Origin: Chryseobacterium taeanense
Lineage (GTDB): Bacteria > Bacteroidota > Bacteroidia > Flavobacteriales > Weeksellaceae
Assembly: GCF_900099685.1 (NCBI RefSeq)
Contig: NZ_FNDW01000010.1
Location: 1 to 64,000, forward strand
Reading direction: 5' to 3'
DNA: 64,000 bases
A program made the position numbers and the translations under genes. Under the pieces are notes generated by a model. The model was not told where the DNA came from, searched no databases, and saw only the letters and a list, made by a program, of their open reading frames with translations. The first letter of the stretch is position 1; every line of letters starts with the position of its first letter. Positions 26,869-36,384 of this stretch are shown here, piece after piece.

Positions 26869-27885
26869 TTATTTCACACTGTCGATTCTCATAAATTCTT
26901 CTGCCTTTTCCACCATATCAACACTACCACAGAAGAAAGGTATTCTCTGGTGCAGTTCGGTAGGCTCTATTTCAAGGATTCTTCTGAATCCGTCGGTTGC
27001 TTTTCCTCCTGCCTGCTCTGCAAGAAATGCCATCGGATTGCACTCGTATAATAATCTTAGTTTTCCATTGGGAGCCTGTGAGTAAGAAGGATAAATATAA
27101 ATTCCGCCTTTCAGCATATTTCTGTGGAAATCAGCAACTAAAGAGCCAATATATCTTGATGTGTAAGGCCGGTCGCCTTCTTCCATCTGACAATATTTAA
27201 GATAATTCTTTACACCTTGTGGAAATTTGATATAATTTCCTTCGTTGATGGAATAGATTTTTCCTGTTTTTGGGAAAGTCATATTCGGATGAGAAAGATA
27301 ATAGGTTCCCAGAGAAGGATCCAGTGTAAAACCGTTTACGCCGTTTCCGGTAGTATAAACGATCATGGTTGATGATCCGTAGATTACATATCCTGCAGCG
27401 ATCTGATTAATTCCTTTTTGTAAAAAGTCTTCCAGCTGAACCGGAGTTCCAGGTTCTGTAACCCTTCTGAAAATTGAAAAAATTGTTCCTACAGAAACAT
27501 TAACATCAATATTTGAAGACCCGTCAAGAGGATCGATTAATACTACATATTTGCTCAGATGACCGTTTTCTCCACATTTTATGTCAATGAAATCATCGTT
27601 TTCCTCAGAGGCAATTCCGCAAACCACTTCTCTTTGAGATAAAGCTGTAATAAAAATCTCATTGGCGATGACATCAAGCTTTTGCTGTTCTTCACCCTGA
27701 ACGTTTTCGTTCCCTGCTTTCCCGATAATATCTGCAATTCCTGCTTTGTTCACTTCCCTGTTTACCACTTTCGAAGCTAATCTTATTGCACTCAGAAGAC
27801 GAGAAAATTCACCTGTAGAATATTGGAAATCATCCTGCTTATCAATAAGAAATTCTCCTAAAGTCTGTAATGGTTGATCTGGCAT
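26869..27885 (-). CDS. fbp: Fructose-1,6-bisphosphatase, class I
   Basis: A 338-residue gluconeogenic phosphatase. The metal site [12 protein letters not shown], the upstream [13 protein letters not shown] acidic loop and the SGN-type end segment ([17 protein letters not shown]) are all intact and the length is family-typical. It precedes menC with no spacing. A stem (TTTTACGA/TCGTAAAA, 27894-27922) sits 9 bp before the ATG in the leader. Confidence 0.95.
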   Translation of the reverse strand: MPDQPLQTLGEFLIDKQDDFQYSTGEFSRLLSAIRLASKVVNREVNKAGIADIIGKAGNENVQGEEQQKLDVIANEIFITALSQREVVCGIASEENDDFIDIKCGENGHLSKYVVLIDPLDGSSNIDVNVSVGTIFSIFRRVTEPGTPVQLEDFLQKGINQIAAGYVIYGSSTMIVYTTGNGVNGFTLDPSLGTYYLSHPNMTFPKTGKIYSINEGNYIKFPQGVKNYLKYCQMEEGDRPYTSRYIGSLVADFHRNMLKGGIYIYPSYSQAPNGKLRLLYECNPMAFLAEQAGGKATDGFRRILEIEPTELHQRIPFFCGSVDMVEKAEEFMRIDSVK

Positions 27886-28200
27886 ATTTTTCTTTTTACG
27901 ATTTCTCCAAATTTCGTAAAAATTATTACATTTAAAAACAAATATTAAGAAAAGACCTTATCTGTTGTTTATCAGTGTTATAGGGTTTTGTTTTTTACGT
28001 TTTGGCAGGAGCTTATCATAAAAAACTGCCCCCGAAATGACCAGGTATATCATAATATTCTTAATATCATTATAATTTTAATGAAATCTTAAGCCAAACC
28101 CGCCATCGCACTCTTTCATATCTCGTTGTAAATTTATAATTTTGACACCCGTAAAATATTCCCACAAATTTTATCTAACAATTTTATTATTAACAATTTA
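27886..28200. other. 315-bp divergent promoter region between fbp and aspartate kinase
   Basis: Contains the hairpin TTTTACGA/TCGTAAAA at 27894-27922 close to the fbp start and, for the opposite gene, a TAATTTTG (-7-like) at 28137-28144. A C-rich patch GGCAGGAGC/AACTGCCCCCG near 28010-28045 is unexplained. No ORF or RNA gene is seen. Confidence 0.45.
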
Positions 28201-29439
28201 ATGAAAATTTTCAAGTTTGGTGGAGCATCGGTAAAGGATGCTGAAAGTGTAAAAAATGTTTCCATGGTATTAGAAAGCCAGGGATTTTCAAAATGCCTGC
28301 TGGTAATTTCGGCAATGGGCAAAACGACAAATGAGTTGGAAAAAGTGGTGGAACTTTATTTCAAGAAAGATAACTTTCAGACTGAAATTGAAAAAATAAA
28401 ACGAAAACACATTGAGATCGCGGAAGGATTATTCCCTGAAAATCACGCTGTTTTTGCAGAAATAAATCTTTTTTTTGATGATATCGACTCTTTTTTGAGA
28501 AGAAACAAATCTCCGAACTACAACTTTGTGTACGATCAGGTGGTGAGCTGCGGAGAAATGATTTCCACTAAAATTGTGAGTGAATATTTAAACGAGATCC
28601 AGTTTACCAATCAGTGGCTGGATGCCCGGGATTATATAAAAACGGATAATTCTTACCGGGAAGGCGTGGTAGACTGGGCTAAAACGGAAGAATTTATTTC
28701 AAACCTCAACAAAGAAATATGCTACGTCACTCAGGGGTTTATCGGGTCGGATGAAAATAATTTTACGGTAACTTTAGGAAGAGAAGGATCCGACTATTCT
28801 GCGGCTATTTTTGCTTACTGCCTTAATGCAGACACCATGACCATCTGGAAAGACGTTCCTGGAGTGATGACGGGAGATCCAAGAAAATTTAAGGATGTAA
28901 CGCTTCTTTCTAATATTTCCTATGAAGAAGCGATTGAAATGGCATACTATGGTGCGAGTGTCATTCACCCGAAAACTTTACAGCCACTTCAGCAGAAGAA
29001 TATTCCTTTTTATGTAAAATCTTTCGTAGATCCCACAAAGGAAGGAACAAAGGTAGGTGCTTCGGATAAAAATCAAAGCGAAGAAACATATATTTTAAAA
29101 GAACATCAGACGCTTCTGAAAATTTCAACAAGAGACTTTTCCTTCATTGCAGAAGACCATATGAGCTTAATTTTCGGATATTTGTCCAAGTATAAAATTA
29201 AAGTTTCTCTGATGCAGAATTCTGCCATTTCACTGGCTTTATGTCTTGAAGATAAGTTTAACAATATAGACGAACTAAACGAAGAACTTCAGAAAGTATT
29301 CCGTACGGAAGTGGTAAAAAATGTATCTTTATTTACTGTAAGGAATGCGAAGATGGATCATATTGATCAATTCTACCAGGAAAAAAGTGTATTATTGGAA
29401 CAAATTTCTAAAAATACACTTCAAATGGTAACACAATAA
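28201..29439 (+). CDS. Aspartate kinase
   Basis: A 412-residue monofunctional aspartokinase that phosphorylates aspartate for lysine, threonine and methionine synthesis. It starts with the KFGGASVKDAE signature, contains LGREGSDYSAA and the DPRKFKDV loop, and ends with two ACT-like regulatory segments (about 300-395). Feedback control through these is expected but the effector is not readable. The olsF-like gene starts 24 bp later, so the two may be cotranscribed. Confidence 0.92.
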   Translation: MKIFKFGGASVKDAESVKNVSMVLESQGFSKCLLVISAMGKTTNELEKVVELYFKKDNFQTEIEKIKRKHIEIAEGLFPENHAVFAEINLFFDDIDSFLRRNKSPNYNFVYDQVVSCGEMISTKIVSEYLNEIQFTNQWLDARDYIKTDNSYREGVVDWAKTEEFISNLNKEICYVTQGFIGSDENNFTVTLGREGSDYSAAIFAYCLNADTMTIWKDVPGVMTGDPRKFKDVTLLSNISYEEAIEMAYYGASVIHPKTLQPLQQKNIPFYVKSFVDPTKEGTKVGASDKNQSEETYILKEHQTLLKISTRDFSFIAEDHMSLIFGYLSKYKIKVSLMQNSAISLALCLEDKFNNIDELNEELQKVFRTEVVKNVSLFTVRNAKMDHIDQFYQEKSVLLEQISKNTLQMVTQ

Positions 29440-29463
29440 AACTAATTGCGACTAACCACACAC

Positions 29464-31305
29464 ATGAGTTTAATTTCGAAAAACGATTTAATAAAGGCTT
29501 CCGGCTTACATAAAATAGGATTTCTTAAAAATCCTGTAGCATCTGCTGTGATGAGCATTGCTAAAATAAATGAAGTAAACAAACTATACGATAAACTGAA
29601 AGACAAGGAAGGCAAAGACTTTTTCGACTCATTTGTGAGAGAGCGGAACTTAAGCTATATCGCGTTTGAAGAAGATCTTGCAAAAATCCCGAAAACGGGA
29701 CCTTTTATTTTGGTTTCCAATCATCCGCTTGGTGCGATCGACGGAATTCTGATGTGCAAGATTCTTTCAGAAGTGCGGCCGGATTTTAAGGTGATGGGGA
29801 ATTTCCTTTTGGAAAAAATAAAGCCGATGGAACCTTATGTAATTTCCGTAAATCCTTTTGAAAACAGAAAAGAAGCCTACAGCAGTTCATCAGGAATGCG
29901 CGAAACGCTTAAACATCTCCAAAACGGTGGCTGTATAGGGATTTTTCCGGCAGGAGAAGTTTCAAACAAGAACAATCCTTACGGGGAAATTTTAGATAAA
30001 GAATGGGAAAAACCGGCACTTAAGCTTATAAGAATGGCAAAAGTTCCGGTGGTTCCCATGTATTTCCATGCCAAAAACAGCAGGATGTTTTATCAGATGG
30101 CTAAACTTCATCCGAGTCTTCAGACAATGATGCTTCCTGCAGAAATGATGAGTGACAGGGAAGAGCCTATCAGAATAAGAATAGGCAGACCTATTGCTGT
30201 AAAAGCGATGGACGATATGGAAAGTATTGAAGAGCTGGGAGACTTTCTGAAGCGTAAGGTTTATATGATGAAATCTTATTACGAAAAAAGAAAATCATTG
30301 GCGCAAAGCATTAATCTTCAGAATCTTTCGTTGAAATTTCCTTTAATGAAAGAAGAAAATATTGTTCAGAATATCATCGACGAAACTCCGAAAGAAGATA
30401 TCCTCAAAGACATCAATAAGCTGAAAGGTACCGATAAAATGTTTTTCAGCAACGGAAATTATGAAGTCTACTTCACCAACTACGAAGAAATTCCTTCTAT
30501 TATGAGAGAAATCGGCCGCCAGCGAGAGCTTACATTCCGGGCGGTGGGTGAGGGCAGCAACCTTCCTTTTGATCTCGATGAATATGATAAGCATTACCAT
30601 CATCTTTTCCTTTGGGATAATGCCGAAGAAAGACTTGTAGGAGCTTACAGAATGGCTTTGGGAAGAGAAGTCATGAAAAAATCCGGGATTAAAGGATTTT
30701 ACACCAGCTCACTGTTTGAATTTGAGCAGGATATTCATCCTTTCTTTAAGAAAGTTATTGAAATGGGACGCGCCTATATCTGTCAGGAATATCAGCAAAA
30801 GCCACTTCCGCTTTTTCTTTTATGGAGAGGAATTGTACATGTCTGTTTAAGAAATCCAGATCATAAATTTTTGATGGGCGGTGTAAGTATTTCCAATAAA
30901 TTTTCTGAGTTTTCCAAATCGCTGATGATTGAATTTATGCGGTCGAATTATTATGATTCTGCTGTAGCTCAATATATTACTCCGAGAAATGAATATAAAG
31001 TAAAGCTTAGAGACCGGGATAAAAATCTTTTCTTTGATGAAATGGAATCTGATCTGAACAAATTAGATAAAATCATTGATGATCTTGAACCTGAACTAAG
31101 ACTGCCTGTTTTAATTAAAAAATACATCAAGCAAAACGCAAAAGTGATTGCGTTTAATGTAGATCCCAATTTCAATGATGCAATTGACGGTTTAATGTAC
31201 ATCAGAATAAGTGACCTTCCTGAAAGTACGATAAAGCCTGTACTGGAGGAGATGAGCGAGCAGATTCGTAAAGAACAGGAAAATAATTCGATTGAAAATC
31301 AGTAA
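29464..31305 (+). CDS. olsF: Bifunctional acyltransferase, OlsF-like (ornithine lipid synthesis)
   Basis: A 613-residue two-domain protein. The N-terminal half (about 60-290) is a PlsC-type O-acyltransferase with NHPLGAIDG (HxxxxD) and the FPAGEVS motif. The C-terminal half (about 320-560) is an N-acyltransferase of the OlsB/GNAT type (LVGAYRMALGR, ELGRAYI-like EMGRAYICQEYQ). This order matches OlsF, which makes ornithine lipids on its own in Flavobacterium johnsoniae. The frame begins at a TTG (29446), but the ATG at 29464 is preferred. Phosphate or stress control is not visible. The gene call is good, the exact lipid inferred. Confidence 0.82.
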   Translation: MSLISKNDLIKASGLHKIGFLKNPVASAVMSIAKINEVNKLYDKLKDKEGKDFFDSFVRERNLSYIAFEEDLAKIPKTGPFILVSNHPLGAIDGILMCKILSEVRPDFKVMGNFLLEKIKPMEPYVISVNPFENRKEAYSSSSGMRETLKHLQNGGCIGIFPAGEVSNKNNPYGEILDKEWEKPALKLIRMAKVPVVPMYFHAKNSRMFYQMAKLHPSLQTMMLPAEMMSDREEPIRIRIGRPIAVKAMDDMESIEELGDFLKRKVYMMKSYYEKRKSLAQSINLQNLSLKFPLMKEENIVQNIIDETPKEDILKDINKLKGTDKMFFSNGNYEVYFTNYEEIPSIMREIGRQRELTFRAVGEGSNLPFDLDEYDKHYHHLFLWDNAEERLVGAYRMALGREVMKKSGIKGFYTSSLFEFEQDIHPFFKKVIEMGRAYICQEYQQKPLPLFLLWRGIVHVCLRNPDHKFLMGGVSISNKFSEFSKSLMIEFMRSNYYDSAVAQYITPRNEYKVKLRDRDKNLFFDEMESDLNKLDKIIDDLEPELRLPVLIKKYIKQNAKVIAFNVDPNFNDAIDGLMYIRISDLPESTIKPVLEEMSEQIRKEQENNSIENQ

Positions 31306-31363
31306 GTTTTAAGTTTTGTTAAAAAAAGTATTGTTAATACTTGCTTCATATGCCAAAACTTAC

Positions 31364-31371
31364 TACTTTTG
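31364..31371 (+). promoter_or_regulatory. Promoter of tRNA-Phe copy 1
   Basis: TACTTTTG (TAnnTTTG) with TTG at 31341-31343, spacing 20 bp, fitting the Bacteroidetes -33/-7 consensus. Confidence 0.65.
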
Positions 31372-31401
31372 CATCACTTTAAAACAACGAAGTAAAAGAA
31401 T

Positions 31402-31474
31402 GGTTTCTTAGCTCAGTTGGTAGAGCAATGGATTGAAAATCCATGTGTCCCTGGTTCGATTCCTGGAGAAACCA
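31402..31474 (+). tRNA. tRNA-Phe (GAA), copy 1
   Basis: A 73-base cloverleaf. The acceptor GGTTTCT pairs with AGAAACC, the D arm is GCTC/GAGC, the anticodon stem ATGGA/TCCAT encloses the loop TTGAAAA (anticodon GAA), and the T arm is CCTGG/CCTGG with TTCGATT, discriminator A. CCA is not encoded in full. Confidence 0.97.
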
Positions 31475-31479
31475 CAAAA

Positions 31480-31508
31480 AACCACCTGTAAAAAGGTGGT
31501 TTTCTTTT
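31480..31508 (+). terminator. Terminator of tRNA-Phe copy 1
   Basis: AACCACC pairs with GGTGGTT around an 8-base loop, followed by TTCTTTT. Confidence 0.8.
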
Positions 31509-31553
31509 CAAAATTGTTTTAAATTAAAACTTGTAAAAGTTAATAATTATCAT

Positions 31554-31561
31554 TACTTTTG
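31554..31561 (+). promoter_or_regulatory. Promoter of tRNA-Phe copy 2
   Basis: TACTTTTG with TTG at 31531-31533, spacing 20 bp, the same geometry as copy 1. Confidence 0.65.
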
Positions 31562-31589
31562 CACCACTTCAAAAACGAAGTAAAAGAAT

Positions 31590-31662
31590 GGTTTCTTAGC
31601 TCAGTTGGTAGAGCAATGGATTGAAAATCCATGTGTCCCTGGTTCGATTCCTGGAGAAACCA
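31590..31662 (+). tRNA. tRNA-Phe (GAA), copy 2
   Basis: Identical over all 73 bases to the copy 188 bp upstream, with a similar leader (ACGAAGTAAAAGAAT). Anticodon GAA. Confidence 0.97.
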
Positions 31663-31666
31663 CTTA

Positions 31667-31695
31667 AAGTCATCTCAATCGGGATGACTTTTTTT
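31667..31695 (+). terminator. Terminator of tRNA-Phe copy 2
   Basis: AAGTCATC pairs with GATGACTT around an 8-base loop, followed by T7. Confidence 0.8.
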
Positions 31696-31824
31696 ACTTA
31701 TAGGAAAGAATTTAAGTATTCTGAAATTATTCTTTCTCACAAACCGATCTCTCCTTTAGCGACTAACCCTTAAACAAAAGGGAATATATAAATAATAGTA
31801 GTAATAAACTAAACATAAAATATA

Positions 31825-33063
31825 GTGAAGCTTATATATCTCTATACAAATTCATTCAAAGGGCTTTCTAAAGAGAGCTGGATGCTGGCATTGGTAATGC
31901 TCATCAATCGTGCCGGATCAATGGTACTTCCTTTTTTGGGAGTTTATATGACCAATCATTTGCATTTCAGCATTGAGAATACCGGGATTGTACTCAGTTT
32001 TTTTGGAATCGGTTCTGTCATCGGATCCTGGCTTGGTGGATTCATCACCGATAAAATCGGAGAATATAAAGTGCAATATCTCAGCTTGCTACTGAGTGTT
32101 CCATTATTTTGCCTGATTCCCGTTTTTAAAACAGAAATAGGAGTAGGTGCTATTATTTTAATTCAGAGTATTGTAAGTGATTCCTTCCGGCCGGCCAACT
32201 CGGTTGCCATTACCAAATATGCAAAGCCTGAAAATATTACGCGTGCATTTTCACTAAATCGGATGGCTGTTAATTTGGGATTCTCCATCGGTCCTGCTCT
32301 AGGAGGAATCTTATCGGCCATTTCGTACGAATTCTTATTTTTCACCAATGCTTTAGCGGCGTTTATGGCAGGTATTCTTTATATTATCTTCTTTAAAAAA
32401 CGAAATAAAGTAGCCAGGCTGAAGGCTAAAAAAGTAAAAGAAGTAATTGAAATTAAAAAAGAAAATTCGCCTTATCGGGATGGTAAGTTTTTGATATACT
32501 GTTTTTTCTGTATGTTGTTTTCTATATGTTTTTTTCAGCTTTTCAGTACTCTTACGATCTTTTATAAAAATACGGCAAAGCTTAGCCAGGAGCATATAGG
32601 GTATATTCTCGGTTACAGCGGATTTTTGGTTGTTTTGCTGGAAATGGGTCTTGTTCAGATTGCTGAGAAATATTTCAGCCTTGCTGTAACGATGTTTCTG
32701 GGAACTTTTATCTGTGGGCTTTCCTATGCAATGCTGGGATTCGATCACAGTATGCTGACTCTTATTCTGTCAATGAGTTTTCTCTGTGTAGGTGAGATCT
32801 GGGCTTTACCTTTCATGGCAACAATCACCGCATTGAGATCAGGGAAAAATAATAAAGGAGCCTATATGGGGTTGAATGGAATTTCTTTTTCTATTGCTTT
32901 TATCATAACACCTTATCTGGGAACGATGATCGCAGAAAAATTTGGTTTTACATTATTATGGATCGGAACCGGGGTTTTAGCAACATTCATTGCGATTGCC
33001 TTTTATTTTATTGTTCCGTGGATGATTAAGGACAGAAAAGAAACTGATAAATCCTATGTATAG
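31825..33063 (+). CDS. MFS transporter
   Basis: A 412-residue inner-membrane protein with about 12 hydrophobic helices and the major facilitator loop GSWLGGFITDKIGEYK between helices 2 and 3. The central cytoplasmic loop (about 190-215) is very lysine-rich. The start is a GTG at 31825 with no ATG nearby upstream of helix 1. It resembles multidrug or peptide exporter-like MFS proteins; the substrate is unknown. The TonB receptor follows 84 bp later. Confidence 0.88.
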   Translation: MKLIYLYTNSFKGLSKESWMLALVMLINRAGSMVLPFLGVYMTNHLHFSIENTGIVLSFFGIGSVIGSWLGGFITDKIGEYKVQYLSLLLSVPLFCLIPVFKTEIGVGAIILIQSIVSDSFRPANSVAITKYAKPENITRAFSLNRMAVNLGFSIGPALGGILSAISYEFLFFTNALAAFMAGILYIIFFKKRNKVARLKAKKVKEVIEIKKENSPYRDGKFLIYCFFCMLFSICFFQLFSTLTIFYKNTAKLSQEHIGYILGYSGFLVVLLEMGLVQIAEKYFSLAVTMFLGTFICGLSYAMLGFDHSMLTLILSMSFLCVGEIWALPFMATITALRSGKNNKGAYMGLNGISFSIAFIITPYLGTMIAEKFGFTLLWIGTGVLATFIAIAFYFIVPWMIKDRKETDKSYV

Positions 33064-33146
33064 TTTGTTTGCTTAAAAGGTTATGATTTCCAGAATAAGT
33101 TTTTAAACTAAAAACAAAATGTACAATTTTTGCTTCATCATTGGCA

Positions 33147-35177
33147 ATGAAAAAATTTTACATTTTTATATCTACAATCTCTGCCATTTTAGGATCAGCA
33201 CAGGAAAAAGATTCAGCACAGTTGATCTCTGAGGTGCGGATTGATGCTTATAAAAAACCGACGGCATTTATCTCTTCCACCAAATCTGTTTCCGTGGTTT
33301 CGGAGATTCTACTCGATCAGAATCCGCCCGAAAGAATGCTGGAATCCATTAATCAAATCCCAGGGGCCAGAATGGAAGAACGCTCTCCCGGTAGTTATCG
33401 TATATCGTTGCGGGGAAGTACTTTGCGTTCACCCTTCGGAGTAAGAAATGTAAAGGTATATCTTGATGATTTTATTTTTTCGGATGCTTCCGGAAATACG
33501 TATTTTAATGTGATTTCTCCCGAACTAATCAGTAGAATGGAGATTTATAAAGGCCCAGAAAGCGGCGATTATGGAGCTGTTACAGGTGGAACTATTCTTC
33601 TGAAAACTGCAGATTCCGACAAAACTTCCGCTAGTCTGACATCTGGAAGTTACGGAATGTTTAACCAAAGTTTTGATTTTTCTAAAAAGATGGACAAGCA
33701 CTTTGTTGAGGTATTTCAGAATTACTACCAGACAGATTCTTACAGAGAGCAGTCGAAAGTAAAACGGAAACAGCTTTTTATTAAAGATCATTTTAAATAT
33801 TCAGAAAATGGATTACTGAAAGCGATGTTGCTGTATGCTGAACTCGATTATCAGACACCCGGTGGACTGACCCTGGAGCAGATGGAGGCTGACAGGAAAC
33901 AGTCCAGGCCGGCAACTAAAACCCTTCCCGGAGCAAAAGAACAAGATGCCGGAATCAGTAACAAAATGTTGCTGGCAGGGCTTTCACATGAATATAATTT
34001 TAATCATAATTTTTCACATTTTATCCTTATTCAGGGTTCGTATGTAGATTTTGAAAATCCTTTTATCACCAATTTTGAAAACCGTTTTGAGAAAAATTTT
34101 GCCTTACGAACACATCTGAATTACGAGAAAAACTGGAAAAATATCGTATTGGCTTATCGTTTCGGCTTTGAAGGCGGTATCAATGATATCATCGTCAAAA
34201 ACTATGACAATAACCATGGAACAGAGGGAAACCCGCAGAATTTTGATAAGATTAAAAACACTTCAGGATTTTACTTTATTTCTCAGAAATTGAATATAAA
34301 TGAAAGACTTTTTACAGATATTTCTTTAAGTCTGAATTCAAACTCCTATGACTGGAATAGGACTTATCCTGAATCAGAAAACGGAACTGTGAAATATAAA
34401 AATCAATGGCTGCCGAATTTCGGTCTGAGTTATCTTTTAGCAAAAGGATTTTCCGTGCTGGCAAAAGCGGGTAAAGGTAATTCGGCTCCCACGAATGAAG
34501 AAATACGGGCATCGGATCAGCGGTTTAATCCGGATCTCAGACCTGAATATGGCTGGAATAAAGAATTCGGTATCAGGAAACAGTTCGGAAATATATTTTT
34601 TGCAGAAGGGAATTATTTTGATTTCAGAATCAAAGATGCTATTGTGAGACGGCAAAACCAAGCGGGTCAGGAATTCTTCGTAAACTCAGGAGCGACCGTT
34701 CAGAAAGGTATAGAAATACTGTTGGAATCTAAAAAATTTAATCTTAAAAACGAAATTTTCAGTTTTTTTAAATTCAGGTTTTCTGGAAGCTTCTATCATT
34801 TTAAATTTAAAAATTACCATCAGAATGATGCAGATTTTTCCGGAAATGATCTTACCGGCGTACCTCGAACAACCATAAACAGTCTGGTGAATTTTGTTTT
34901 ATTTAAAAAGTTATCGGTAGATTATTCTCATTTTTACACTTCAAAAATTCCGCTGAATGATGGCAATACCGTTTGGTCTGAGCCAAGCATGGTCGCAAAC
35001 ATGAGATTAAACTTTCCTTTTGAGCTCGACAAAACCAAGCTGAACCTGTTTCTGCAAATTCAGAATATTTATAATGAAAAGTATGTTGCAGGGTTTGACA
35101 TCAATGCGTTTGGGAATCGGTATTATAATCCGGCGGCAAAAAGAAACTTTATTTTTGGAGTAAAAGCTGATTTTTGA
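33147..35177 (+). CDS. TonB-dependent outer-membrane receptor
   Basis: A 676-residue receptor with a signal peptide (about 1-19, LGSAQ). The plug domain (about 45-165) has NQIPGARMEER, ISLRGSTLRSPFGVRNVKVYLDD (read across two pieces) and YKGPESGDYGAVTGGTI. A beta-barrel follows, ending in the aromatic KRNFIFGVKADF. Ligand not identifiable; metal chelates are usual. The frame begins at a TTG (33141), and the ATG at 33147 is the better start. Its position right after the MFS gene suggests a possible uptake/export pair, an inference only. Confidence 0.9.
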   Translation: MKKFYIFISTISAILGSAQEKDSAQLISEVRIDAYKKPTAFISSTKSVSVVSEILLDQNPPERMLESINQIPGARMEERSPGSYRISLRGSTLRSPFGVRNVKVYLDDFIFSDASGNTYFNVISPELISRMEIYKGPESGDYGAVTGGTILLKTADSDKTSASLTSGSYGMFNQSFDFSKKMDKHFVEVFQNYYQTDSYREQSKVKRKQLFIKDHFKYSENGLLKAMLLYAELDYQTPGGLTLEQMEADRKQSRPATKTLPGAKEQDAGISNKMLLAGLSHEYNFNHNFSHFILIQGSYVDFENPFITNFENRFEKNFALRTHLNYEKNWKNIVLAYRFGFEGGINDIIVKNYDNNHGTEGNPQNFDKIKNTSGFYFISQKLNINERLFTDISLSLNSNSYDWNRTYPESENGTVKYKNQWLPNFGLSYLLAKGFSVLAKAGKGNSAPTNEEIRASDQRFNPDLRPEYGWNKEFGIRKQFGNIFFAEGNYFDFRIKDAIVRRQNQAGQEFFVNSGATVQKGIEILLESKKFNLKNEIFSFFKFRFSGSFYHFKFKNYHQNDADFSGNDLTGVPRTTINSLVNFVLFKKLSVDYSHFYTSKIPLNDGNTVWSEPSMVANMRLNFPFELDKTKLNLFLQIQNIYNEKYVAGFDINAFGNRYYNPAAKRNFIFGVKADF

Positions 35178-35187
35178 AATTTATTTT

Positions 35188-35294
35188 TTAACATTAAGGA
35201 ATTAAATCTCTTTAGCCTAAAAAATTGAATAAAAATCAATGTATTGATTCCTTAAACGTAATAAAGCCTAACTCACTAAAATTCTTAATGTTAA
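35188..35294. repeat. Inverted repeat pair between the TonB receptor and the LysM-like gene
   Basis: TTAACATTAAGGAATT (35188-35203) and AATTCTTAATGTTAA (35280-35294) are complementary apart from one extra G and lie about 77 bp apart. They resemble the arms of the kdpA-kdpB spacer repeat and may be a dispersed flavobacterial intergenic element. Confidence 0.5.
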
Positions 35295-35380
35295 ATTAAG
35301 GAAAAACTATAAAAAATACTTAAAAACTTTTTCCAAGTAAAATTTTTACGCTAAATTAGGTTGAGCCAAAAACAGAATAT

Positions 35381-36343
35381 ATGACCGTTCATTTTATACT
35401 TTCCGGAGAAACACTGGAAAGCATATCTGAAGAAATTCAACTCGAAAATCCTGAATACCTTAAAGAATTTCACAATAAACATTGTGCGAGGGAAGATTTT
35501 ATCTACGATGATCTTGTTCCAAGAAAAAAACTTCTGATTCCAGATATCAATATAATAAAAGAATACAACAGTAGGAACGATGCTTTTTTCAAGAATCCCA
35601 AGCTGAATCCTGTATTGCCTTTCTCGCCTGAAAACTTCAGCAAAATATATTCTGTGGTTAATGAAGAAATTCATGAAGATCAGCTGAATAAACAATATAG
35701 TATTCTTACATATACCGTTTCGGTGAAATGGGTAAGGAATGAAAATGATTTTTATATTTTTCAGCTTTTTAAAAATAATTTTTCAGACGAACAGGGAAGC
35801 ATGATGGCAGATCTTGCTTCAGAATGCATCCGCTCGCTAAATCCTATTGAAGTGAAAACAGATTTTAAAGGAAATATTCTTAATGTGAGTCTTACCCAGC
35901 ATACAATAGATAATTTCAAAAAGATAAAAGAACGGCTGCTTGACCTCTTTCCTGACCGATATGCAAAAATTTATCTCGATGAATTTGAATTTGCCGTTGT
36001 CAACAAAGAAGTTTTTGATGCAAGAATGAAAGAAGATGTTTTTATTAAAAACTATTTTGCCTCTGTGAGAAATACATTTTTCAACGGAAAATCTTTTTTA
36101 CAGCAGTCGATAGGAGAGGAAAATACTCGTGTTGAGCTTCAGCAGGAAATTGCATACGCAGATTATGATAAAGAAATTATGCTTCTTCAGACGCTGGCAA
36201 TGCCGGAAAATGAACTTGATTTTTCCGGAAAATATATTCTGGATACTAATAACGGAATGATTAAAAATATCGACATTCAGTATATTATTTCCCGGTACGG
36301 AGTTAAAAATTCAAGTTTTTTTATTCTTACAGAACTATCGTAA
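35381..36343 (+). CDS. T6SS-associated protein with N-terminal LysM-like module, unknown function
   Basis: A 320-residue protein without signal peptide. Residues 1-58 read like a LysM repeat (HFILSGETLESISEEI, later RKKLLIPDI). The middle and C-terminal parts (about 90-320) are charged and helical/beta, with no motif I recognise. It is the first gene of the secretion island, 187 bp before tssD, on the same strand. A structural, adaptor or effector role in the T6SS is inferred from position only. Composition matches its neighbours. Confidence 0.6.
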   Translation: MTVHFILSGETLESISEEIQLENPEYLKEFHNKHCAREDFIYDDLVPRKKLLIPDINIIKEYNSRNDAFFKNPKLNPVLPFSPENFSKIYSVVNEEIHEDQLNKQYSILTYTVSVKWVRNENDFYIFQLFKNNFSDEQGSMMADLASECIRSLNPIEVKTDFKGNILNVSLTQHTIDNFKKIKERLLDLFPDRYAKIYLDEFEFAVVNKEVFDARMKEDVFIKNYFASVRNTFFNGKSFLQQSIGEENTRVELQQEIAYADYDKEIMLLQTLAMPENELDFSGKYILDTNNGMIKNIDIQYIISRYGVKNSSFFILTELS

Positions 36344-36384
36344 CCCTTATCAATAAAGGAAAGTAAGGATTAATTATATCAAAT

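Larger units (their letters stand above)
31306..31824 (+). other. Non-coding region carrying two tRNA-Phe genes
   Basis: 519 bp between olsF and the MFS gene. It holds two tRNA transcription units, each with its own promoter and terminator, and then about 130 bp of leader without notable structure. Confidence 0.8.
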
